Under the pieces are notes generated by a model that searched no databases, was not told the origin of the DNA, and saw only the letters and a program-made list of their open reading frames with translations. Below are positions 1 through 3,908 of a stretch of 23,594 bases of DNA, one piece after another (the first letter of the stretch is position 1; each line of letters opens with the position of its first letter). The translations under genes and the position numbers were made by a program. This DNA is from a virus: IMG/VR virus record IMGVR_UViG_3300010883_000489, positions 1 through 23,594 of that record, one strand, 5' to 3'.

Positions 1-1
1 A

Positions 2-586
2 GAGTCTACACTAGAAGACAAAGGACATGCTCTAGCAAAATTGCCAGAGCATGATAAGCTAGCAGAGTTCGATTATAAAAGACATGTAGAGTTCGATTAT
101 AACATAGCAAAAGTGCTAGAAGACAAAGGACATGCTCTAGCAAAATTGCCAGAGCATGATAAGCTAGCAAAGTTCGATTATAAAAGACATGCAGAGTTCT
201 ATTATAACAAACTAGAAGAGCGTTCTGCACTATCAGTAGCATCTTGTGATAGGTTTAAGACGTGGAGAGACTTAAGTCTGGGAGAAATCCACAACTCTAC
301 GACCATAGAAGCATCCACTGCATGTATGATAGCATACTTAAACAACATAACAAACCCTAACCAACAGGAACAACCTATGAGCCTTACCATCACTCGCCCA
401 GTACTAGTAGGTACTACAAACATCTTAACTGCAACAAAAGATCAATTAGCAGTTCTAATTCGTGAAGCACAAAACCAAATCAGTAACAATAAAGATTTGT
501 CTGAAATCTCTGACCACTACAAAGTACAAAAAGAAGAACTTGAAGAAACTATCAAGTTGTGTGTTGAGCAGCTTGACAAAAAGTAA
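2..586 (+). CDS. Repeat-containing open frame, truncated at the window start (hypothetical)
   Basis: This frame is open from the first bases of the window to a TAA at 584-586, so its 5' end lies outside. The first ~70 residues consist of a 35-residue unit (LEDKGHALAKLPEHDKLAEF and following) present almost twice, exactly 105 bp apart, so the repeat preserves frame. Inside the unit an 8-residue sub-repeat (EFDYKRH-, EFDYN) occurs. The composition is rich in K, E, D and H and would suit a helical or charged linker. The frame then continues without a stop into what looks like a separate small protein beginning at ATG 377, which has its own ribosome binding site. Either one long protein is made, or the repeat part ends up fused by chance readthrough. 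I do not recognise the family. Confidence 0.35.
   Translation, partial: ESTLEDKGHALAKLPEHDKLAEFDYKRHVEFDYNIAKVLEDKGHALAKLPEHDKLAKFDYKRHAEFYYNKLEERSALSVASCDRFKTWRDLSLGEIHNSTTIEASTACMIAYLNNITNPNQQEQPMSLTITRPVLVGTTNILTATKDQLAVLIREAQNQISNNKDLSEISDHYKVQKEELEETIKLCVEQLDKK
11..208 (+). repeat. Two tandem 105-bp repeats, each with a 28-nt near-palindrome
   Basis: Copy 1 (11-103) and copy 2 (116-208) match over 93 bp with three differences (positions 65/170, 87/192 and 95/200); the period is 105 bp. Each copy holds an inverted repeat: CATGCTCT, A, GCAA, AA, TTGC, C, AGAGCATG, at 26-53 and 131-158. That is a 13-position stem with one A/C mismatch and a two-base centre. A 24-bp sub-repeat based on AGAGTTCGATTATAA follows (64-78 and 88-102). 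A vestige of the unit start (CTAGAAGA) recurs at 212. Confidence 0.9.
377..586 (+). CDS. Small hypothetical phage protein (69 aa), possible independent start inside the longer frame
   Basis: ATG at 377 is preceded by AGGA at 366-369 with a 7-base spacer, which is a good initiation region. The bases before it (AACAACATAACAAACCCTAA) look like untranslated leader and resemble the leaders of other genes here. The product starts MSLTITRPVLVGTTN and has a helical, charged C-terminal half rich in E and K that ends in LDKK. No known domain is recognised. It is in the same frame as the upstream repeat ORF, so the start cannot be settled from sequence alone. It is followed after about 70 bases by another small gene, consistent with an early cluster of small proteins. 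Confidence 0.55.
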   Translation: MSLTITRPVLVGTTNILTATKDQLAVLIREAQNQISNNKDLSEISDHYKVQKEELEETIKLCVEQLDKK

Positions 587-656
587 TACGTACAAACTTT
601 TAATGCATTCTTTCTAGGGTGCATATCTAAATTAAACTAATTAATGAGCAAAAACT

Positions 657-914
657 ATGAACGGTAAAAAAGCAAAGATGTTACGTGGATTAGCTCGTAT
701 TAATAAAGAAAACCGTAACAGTACTAAGTATGTACAAGTTAAGAGAACACTACGCACCAAGCCTGTGTTCCACCCAACTGAATTAAACGACAAAGGTTTG
801 CCTAAGCAGATTGCTGTATTTAAGACAGTAACCTTTGAGATGGGTGAATGTGTTCGTAAAGTATACAAAAGTCTTAAGCGAATACGCAAAGCACGTACTG
901 GGAAGTTTGCATAA
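657..914 (+). CDS. Small basic hypothetical protein (85 aa)
   Basis: The product begins MNGKKAKMLRGLARINKENR and is strongly basic at both ends (closing KSLKRIRKARTGKFA), which would suit binding to nucleic acid. That is only an inference from charge. The leader is AT-rich, with a weak AATGAG purine stretch ahead of the ATG. The gene stands alone between the repeat-region protein and the long non-coding structured region that starts right after its TAA. I do not recognise a family. The antisense frame over the same bases is a shadow. Confidence 0.7.
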   Translation: MNGKKAKMLRGLARINKENRNSTKYVQVKRTLRTKPVFHPTELNDKGLPKQIAVFKTVTFEMGECVRKVYKSLKRIRKARTGKFA

Positions 915-950
915 CACAGAAGAAATCCAACCGATGACTTAGGAGATTAT

Positions 951-980
951 ATGAAAGCATACACTAAACGTAGGCGATAG
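951..980 (+). CDS. Possible 9-codon leader peptide (MKAYTKRRR)
   Basis: TAGGAGATTAT directly precedes an ATG at 951, and the reading frame closes with TAG after nine codons. The last base of the stop codon is the first base of a 9-bp RNA helix (980-988 with 1038-1046). A strong SD and the arginine-rich end would suit a leader peptide whose translation affects folding of the RNA downstream. Against this, the SD stretch lies in a segment similar to 1401-1446 (shared AGAARTCCAACC and GATGACT), so it may be part of an RNA motif instead. Confidence 0.2.
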   Translation: MKAYTKRRR

Positions 981-1046
981 CTCTACCTAACACAACAAGC
1001 AAACCTTGAAGCGGTATCAGCCTGCTTGTCAGTTGTGAGGTAGAGC
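980..1046 (+). other. Long multi-segment RNA hairpin
   Basis: GCTCTACCT (980-988) pairs perfectly with AGGTAGAGC (1038-1046). After a 2-nt bulge, CACAAC (991-996) pairs with GTTGTG (1032-1037), and AAGCA (997-1001) with TGCTT (1023-1027) across a 4-nt bulge. That is 20 base pairs in register around a 21-nt apical loop. There is no T-run after it, so it is not a terminator. Confidence 0.75.
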
Positions 1047-1068
1047 AACAGTCCTACCGAGACTATAA

Positions 1069-1208
1069 ACTAGAATCACATTAAGGGCACTATTGTGTTA
1101 CCTTTGATCATGTGTAGATACTAAACCTCTCCTTGTGCGTGAAATAACGCATATCAAGTGTATAGTGATAGCCTTACCAACTTAAATCGTGTCTTGATTG
1201 ATACTAGT
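1069..1208 (+). other. 140-nt nested helical domain of the structured RNA
   Basis: The outer helix ACTAG/CTAGT (1069-1073/1204-1208) stacks on AATCA/TGATT (1074-1078/1195-1199). Inside are AAGG/CCTT (1083-1086/1172-1175), CACTAT/ATAGTG (1088-1093/1162-1167), CTTG/CAAG (1132-1135/1155-1158) and TGCGT/ACGCA (1136-1140/1147-1151) with a GAAATA loop. All six helices are in consistent nested order, which is unlikely for random sequence. Confidence 0.65.
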
Positions 1209-1303
1209 CGCGCAATGACAGACGATAAACATTCATGCCCTGTAACCTCCTAGGGATTAGTGCGTACTCGCACTATATTGATAGGTCTGGATAGTAATTG
1301 ACA

Positions 1304-1390
1304 CTTACTTGAAGGAACTGCTCGTACCCTCTCTTGAGGCAGAATAAAGATTTGAGGCTAAGTAGTTAATTGTTTGAATCTACTAGTAAG
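1304..1390 (+). other. Three-way-junction RNA domain
   Basis: CTTACT (1304-1309) pairs with AGTAAG (1385-1390) and encloses two hairpins. One is CTG/CAG with CCTC/GAGG around a TCTT loop (1318-1342). The other is AGTAG/CTACT (1361-1365/1380-1384), whose 3' strand abuts the closing helix, allowing coaxial stacking. Confidence 0.5.
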
Positions 1391-1737
1391 CGAGAAACAA
1401 AGAAGTCCAACCTCCTGATGACTAACCTAAAAGCTGGAGAATTAAGGAAGTGTAGAGTACTTCGTAGTATGCTAGAGAGTAACAAACTAGTCAAGAGATT
1501 GGCTGACCTCAAGTCTAGTGTACTACCAAGCACTTTGTGTTTGGCATAGAGAGTAAACTAAGGTCCAAGAGACTTGCAGAGCAGGTAACCACTTGACAAC
1601 CAAATCTATGTATGGTATTACATAACAGCAAACTACCAGCATTGTCGAAGATACGCGAAAGCTTAATTAGTACTAGTATCCGTGCATCACAGCGTAAAAA
1701 TGTCGAGTAGACCAGTGAGAAGCTGGCCACGGTGGTT

Positions 1738-1786
1738 TAGGAGCTGTCCCGTAATACAGCAGCCTACGTCTTTGTCACCTAGACGT
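1738..1786 (+). other. Two adjacent strong hairpins in the structured RNA
   Basis: TAGG-A-GCTGT (1738-1747) pairs with ACAGC-AG-CCTA (1756-1766), 9 bp with a small internal loop. It is followed at once by ACGTCT/AGACGT (1766-1771/1781-1786), 6 bp with a 9-nt loop TTGTCACCT. The two compete for one base (1766). Confidence 0.6.
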
Positions 1787-1799
1787 TAAAATAAGATGA

Positions 1800-1969
1800 T
1801 AGTCAAGGTAAGACGATAAAAAGTAAATGAGGTAACTCATAGACTAATACATGCTAGTAGCCAATCTCAACTTATTGGAGTAAGACTAGACTGCTACTAG
1901 GCAGTAGGTAGGCGAATGACAGGCATACGTGTCTTTGAATCAATGCTTGCATAGACAGAGTAAACTGCC
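1800..1969 (+). other. Linked helices with GNRA loop and 8-bp long-range stem
   Basis: TAGTC/GACTA (1800-1804/1842-1846) encloses ATGAG-GTAA-CTCAT (1827-1840), a 5-bp stem capped by a GNRA tetraloop. CTAGTAGC/GCTACTAG (1854-1861/1893-1900) is a perfect 8-bp helix around CAAT/ATTG. GGCAGT/ACTGCC (1900-1905/1964-1969) follows and encloses TGTCT/AGACA (1930-1934/1953-1957). Confidence 0.55.
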
Positions 1970-1993
1970 AATCCAGTGGAAACTAAGTAGCCC

Positions 1994-2022
1994 GTGGTAG
2001 CGCACGTAAAAACGCTAATATG
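1994..2022 (+). repeat. Direct repeat, copy A
   Basis: This 29-nt segment begins GTGGTAGCGCACGT and continues with an A-run, ACGC and AATATG. A near-identical copy lies at 2091-2120. The core GTGGTAGCGC resembles a tRNA D-loop (GNGGTAG), so the two may be remnants of tRNA genes. Confidence 0.8.
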
Positions 2023-2023
2023 A

Positions 2024-2090
2024 CGGTTAGGTTCTGGTAACTACTAGCGATTGAATATCGTGAGTATGGGTTCGAATCCTTACTATCCGA
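2024..2090 (+). pseudogene. Degenerate tRNA-like element (possible Phe GAA anticodon)
   Basis: A canonical T-loop sequence GGGTTCGAATCC is present at 2068-2079. CGGTTAG (2024-2030) can pair with CTATCCG (2083-2089) with one T/T mismatch as an acceptor stem. GCGA-TTGAATA-TCGT (2048-2062) gives a 7-nt loop with GAA in the anticodon position. The T-stem has two mismatches and the D-arm is not recognisable, so a working tRNA is doubtful. It lies exactly between the two GTGGTAGCGCACGT repeats. Confidence 0.3.
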
Positions 2091-2120
2091 GTGGTAGCGC
2101 ACGTTAAAACGCGAATTATG
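2091..2120 (+). repeat. Direct repeat, copy B
   Basis: This is the 30-nt partner of the segment at 1994-2022, 97 bp downstream. The two share GTGGTAGCGCACGT, an A-run, ACGC and AATNATG, differing by a few substitutions and a 1-nt indel. Confidence 0.8.
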
Positions 2121-2219
2121 GATGTATAGATGCTATGGGTTGTTGAGAGCCTAGTAACAATAGTAGTCTAACCTGTTAACGGGTGTCGCCCGTCGTAGCG
2201 ACTGCATTCTCCAAATTAT

Positions 2220-2291
2220 GCAGAGGATTGAGGGAATGTAAAGTGAATACTGATCAATCACTTAAGGCTGGTTCGATTCCAGCCCTTTGCT
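2220..2291 (+). pseudogene. tRNA-like element with an aberrant anticodon arm
   Basis: The T-arm is perfect: GCTGG-TTCGATT-CCAGC (2267-2283). The acceptor GCAGAGG (2220-2226) pairs with CCTTTGC (2284-2290) with one G/T pair. Between them, the best stem AAGTGA/TCACTT leaves an 11-nt loop instead of 7, and no normal D-stem is seen. CTGATCA could present a GAT (Ile) anticodon only with an unpaired stem. CCA is not encoded. An alternative fold pairs CTGCAT (2202-2207) with ATGCAG (2218-2223). It is either a decayed tRNA or a tRNA mimic. Confidence 0.3.
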
Positions 2292-2301
2292 GCAATTTAA
2301 A

Positions 2302-2368
2302 CCGTAGTAGCACAAAGAGTGCAGACGTTAGAGTAAGCGTGAGGCAGTGGGGCAGTACCACTCTACGG
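2302..2368 (+). other. Cloverleaf-shaped RNA element without tRNA consensus loops
   Basis: CCGTAG (2302-2307) pairs perfectly with CTACGG (2363-2368) and encloses three hairpins in tRNA order. The D-like arm is GCAC-AAAGA-GTGC (2310-2322). The anticodon-like arm is ACGTT-AGAGTA-AGCGT (2325-2340). The T-like arm is AGTGG-GGCAGTA-CCACT (2346-2362), 5 bp with a 7-nt loop. The T-loop lacks TTCRA and the D-loop lacks GG, so this is tRNA-shaped but unlikely to be aminoacylated by the usual rules. It ends 10 nt before the true tRNA-Met. Confidence 0.45.
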
Positions 2369-2378
2369 CAACAAATTC

Positions 2379-2453
2379 GGGACTGTAGCTTAAAGGTGAA
2401 GCACCGTGCTCATAACACGAAGAGTCTGGGTTCGAGTCCCAGTAGTCCCACCA
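2379..2453 (+). tRNA. tRNA-Met (anticodon CAT), with encoded CCA
   Basis: A complete cloverleaf is visible. The acceptor GGGACTG/TAGTCCC (2379-2385/2443-2449) has one G/T pair. The D-stem is GCTT/AAGC (2388-2391/2399-2402) with GG in the loop. The anticodon loop CTCATAA (2409-2415) presents CAT at 2411-2413. The T-arm is CTGGG-TTCGAGT-CCCAG (2426-2442), and ACCA closes the 3' end. The first base pair is G-C and the anticodon stem lacks the GGG/CCC run, so it is not an initiator. It is an elongator Met tRNA, or Ile2 if C34 is converted to lysidine. Confidence 0.93.
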
Positions 2454-2458
2454 AATTT

Positions 2459-2587
2459 AATAAAGTTGCTGAGAACTCTTTATTACAACTCTTACCTAGT
2501 TTGTCATAGTTAAGTTTCAATAGAGACACGGACAGGGTACGTTACACCCTAGCTCATATAGAGCGAATACACCGAGCACCTTCGCTC
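2459..2587 (+). promoter_or_regulatory. Structured leader between tRNA-Met and the acidic protein gene
   Basis: Three hairpins occur in this 5' leader. AATAAAG/CTTTATT is at 2459-2465/2478-2484. AGGGT-ACGTTAC-ACCCT is at 2534-2550. The strong 7-bp GAGCGAA/TTCGCTC is at 2561-2567/2581-2587. None is followed by a T-run, so they are more likely RNA processing or stability elements than terminators. I find no convincing sigma-70 or phage promoter. Confidence 0.5.
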
Positions 2588-2614
2588 AAAATAATTAATA
2601 TAGAGAATATAAAC

Positions 2615-2977
2615 ATGTCACAATCACAAATCGTAGAAATCTTTGGTAAATTTGCTGTTGAATTAGAAGACGGCCCTAAATTGTTTGATACACATGCAGA
2701 AGCATTAACTGCCGAAACTGAACACTTGAAAGGTGCTGAGTTCCGTGAAGAAGCTGATGGCTTCAATGCGTTTGCTGGTAACGAAGGCAAGAACGCTAAA
2801 GGTAAGTCTAACGTAATCGTTGGTTACTTGAACTGGGTAGCCGCTGGTAAGCCAGAAGCTCCAGTGAAAGAAGAAGTCGAAGTAGCAGAAGAAGCTGCTG
2901 CTGACGAAGTTGCTGTGTCTGTAGATGCTGTTGATGCTGTTGATGCCGATGGCACAATTGCAAACGTAGACTTCTAA
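2615..2977 (+). CDS. Acidic small phage protein (120 aa), unknown function
   Basis: The ATG lies 27 bases after a strong leader hairpin. The product starts MSQSQIVEIFGKFAVELEDG. Residues 1-80 look like a small folded domain (FxxHAEAL..ETEH, GYLNWVAAGKP). The last ~40 residues are an acidic, low-complexity tail of E, D, A and V with the repeat DAVDAVDADG, encoded by a 9-bp tandem repeat around 2926-2949. The gene is flanked by a structured leader and a perfect-palindrome terminator, so it is probably an independent, well-expressed unit. An acidic tail could serve protein interaction or DNA mimicry as in T7 Ocr, but no homology is seen. Confidence 0.85.
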   Translation: MSQSQIVEIFGKFAVELEDGPKLFDTHAEALTAETEHLKGAEFREEADGFNAFAGNEGKNAKGKSNVIVGYLNWVAAGKPEAPVKEEVEVAEEAAADEVAVSVDAVDAVDADGTIANVDF

Positions 2978-2998
2978 GACTAAATTGCTGCCGTTTAG

Positions 2999-3026
2999 AA
3001 GCCCTAGTTAATTAACTAGGGCTTTT
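2999..3026 (+). terminator. Perfect-palindrome intrinsic terminator
   Basis: A 26-nt perfect palindrome centred on TTAATTAA, with arms AAGCCCTAG and CTAGGGCTT (2999-3024), is followed by TTTT. It lies 21 bases after the stop of the acidic protein. Because it is symmetric it could act on both strands. The AAGCCCTA arm is reused in the terminator after the SSB gene. Confidence 0.88.
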
Positions 3027-3130
3027 GAGTTTATCTAAGTGGTTATGTCCTACTCAATGCTGTGTAGGTTTGTACTAACTGATTAGTACAAGCTCGATAG
3101 AGCAAAACTCGTGACCACTTAAATAAGCTT
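3027..3130 (+). ncRNA. Compact four-way-junction small RNA candidate
   Basis: A long outer helix joins 3027-3043 to 3114-3130. It includes TAAGTGGT/ACCACTTA and TTAT/ATAA with a single C/A mismatch, 16 paired positions in all with three wobbles. It encloses three hairpins in order: CCTAC/GTAGG (3049-3053/3064-3068, 10-nt loop), TTGTACTAA-CTGA-TTAGTACAA (3070-3091, 9 bp perfect) and GCTC-GATA-GAGC (3092-3103). The element fits exactly between one terminator and a second one starting at 3136. No ORF is present. Expression and function are unknown. Confidence 0.6.
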
Positions 3131-3135
3131 AACTT

Positions 3136-3176
3136 AGCTCTTGCCTGAACAGGTGAGGGCTTTTCTATTTTTTTTT
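3136..3176 (+). terminator. Strong intrinsic terminator with long T-run
   Basis: AGCTCTTGCCTG (3136-3147) pairs with CAGGTGAGGGCT (3150-3161) including several G/T pairs, so the central pairs open to make a usable loop. It is followed by TTTTCTA and nine T's to 3176. It comes directly after the four-way-junction RNA and before the lysis genes. Confidence 0.85.
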
Positions 3177-3198
3177 GTAACCAACTAGGATAAATACT

Positions 3199-3453
3199 AT
3201 GAGTAAGAAAAAAACTAGGCACCTATTAGCTGCCTGTAACCGAGATACTGATGTATTTAACACTATTGTGTTTAATACACAAACACAAAAGTATAGCTGG
3301 GGCGGTAAAACAGCTACGTGTGTTGAAGCCTTAAGTAATGAACCATCAGATTACACTTACAATGGGACACCAATAGCTGTTGGGTCAACGAGGAAGTACC
3401 TACTAGGTTGGCTTAAAGGCGATGAACGATTTACTAAAATAGTAATGGGGTAA
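3199..3453 (+). CDS. Hypothetical protein (84 aa)
   Basis: The ATG at 3199 is preceded by AGGATAAATACT, a good SD and spacer. The product starts MSKKKTRHLLAACNRDTDVF, is soluble and slightly basic, and has a central SWGGKTATCVEAL segment. No domain is recognised. It is the first gene after a strong terminator and is followed 3 bases after its stop by the holin-like gene, so it probably belongs to the lysis cluster. Confidence 0.75.
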   Translation: MSKKKTRHLLAACNRDTDVFNTIVFNTQTQKYSWGGKTATCVEALSNEPSDYTYNGTPIAVGSTRKYLLGWLKGDERFTKIVMG

Positions 3454-3456
3454 TAT

Positions 3457-3888
3457 ATGAACCCAGTAATATCGTTCATAGGTGGGCTAATCAAACCTGT
3501 GTCAGATCACTTTTCAGAAAAATCTAAAATAAAATCAGCTATAGGTAAGCGCAAAGATGAGTTAACTAAACTCAACCTAAAGGCTAAAATAAAACTAATA
3601 CAGAAGTCAGGAGATGCTAGTTTATCTATTGACCAAGCTAACGGGAGTGACCCAATACCATGGGCAAACGATGCAACATTAATATTATTCTTACTACCAT
3701 TTGTTTTATCTTTCTATCCTCCTGCTTTACCTCACATAGTAGCGGGGTTCCAAGCACTGGATGGCATGCCCCAATGGTACAAGTACAGTCTGGGGATGAT
3801 GCTGATATCAGTGTGGGGATACAGAAACCTAGTATCACCAATAATTCAGTCAATAGCAAAAGCTTACCTAAGCCGAACAAAACTTTAA
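3457..3888 (+). CDS. Holin-like membrane protein (143 aa)
   Basis: Residues 1-65 are charged and probably cytoplasmic (EKSKIKSAIGKRKDELTKL, then a QKSGDASLSIDQANGSDPIPW linker). Two hydrophobic segments follow at about 73-94 (ATLILFLLPFVLSFYPPALP) and 107-125 (WYKYSLGMMLISVWGYRNL). This architecture, a charged coiled N-terminus then a D..PW entry to membrane helices, resembles phage 3TM/GTA-type holins, which form membrane lesions that release endolysin. Position directly before the lysozyme supports this. The ORF start follows the previous stop by 3 bases. A second hydrophobic frame lies inside this gene (3660 onward). Confidence 0.65.
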   Translation: MNPVISFIGGLIKPVSDHFSEKSKIKSAIGKRKDELTKLNLKAKIKLIQKSGDASLSIDQANGSDPIPWANDATLILFLLPFVLSFYPPALPHIVAGFQALDGMPQWYKYSLGMMLISVWGYRNLVSPIIQSIAKAYLSRTKL

Positions 3889-3908
3889 CAAAATTAGAGG
3901 AAACACAG
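3660..3908 (+). other. Hidden frame with lipoprotein-like signal inside the holin gene, in frame with lysozyme
   Basis: In another frame than the holin, ATG 3660 opens a stretch beginning MGKRCNINIILTTICFIFLS followed by SCF. It is a basic start, a hydrophobic core and LSSC, which fits the lipobox consensus. It then runs through a polar, proline-containing region (VPSTGWHAP, SLPKPNKT) without any stop into the lysozyme frame at 3909. If used, it would give a 238-residue membrane-anchored lysozyme. Nested lipoproteins are typical of Rz1 spanins, but here there is no separate stop codon. The SD (GGGAG, 12 bases upstream) is poorly spaced, so chance is possible. Confidence 0.25.

Larger units (their letters stand above)
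980..2218 (+). ncRNA. Candidate large ornate structured RNA (class unresolved; GOLLD/ROOL-like setting)
   Basis: No frame in this stretch looks like a gene, yet it is dense in perfectly paired helices, many nested. Examples: 980-988/1038-1046 with 991-996/1032-1037 and 997-1001/1023-1027; 1069-1073/1204-1208 enclosing 1074-1078/1195-1199, 1083-1086/1172-1175, 1088-1093/1162-1167, 1132-1135/1155-1158 and 1136-1140/1147-1151; 1258-1264/1269-1275; 1304-1309/1385-1390; 1447-1451/1459-1463; 1526-1533/1537-1544; 1607-1612/1619-1624; 1738-1747/1756-1766; 1766-1771/1781-1786; 1854-1861/1893-1900; 1900-1905/1964-1969; 2179-2183/2189-2193; 2202-2207/2218-2223. GNRA loops occur (GAAA at 1657, GTAA at 1832). 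It sits just upstream of a tRNA. Known giant phage RNAs (GOLLD, ROOL) also lie near tRNAs; assigning this RNA to either is inference. The ends are approximate. Confidence 0.5.

Noticed and set aside
6-423. Two antisense ORFs over the repeat region (6-242 and 202-423)
   Set aside because: They mirror the repeats or the + strand gene, have no SD, and no other gene here is on the - strand.
600-650. Possible terminator ATGCA/TGCAT after the first gene
   Set aside because: Only 5 bp with a 12-nt loop and no T-run.
1515-1730. Antisense ORF of 71 codons in the non-coding region
   Set aside because: It crosses several strong hairpins, lacks an SD and is the wrong strand for this gene block; most likely chance.
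2183-2509. Plus-strand ORF of 108 codons
   Set aside because: It has no ATG start and runs straight through the tRNA-Met and cloverleaf elements, so it is a chance open frame.
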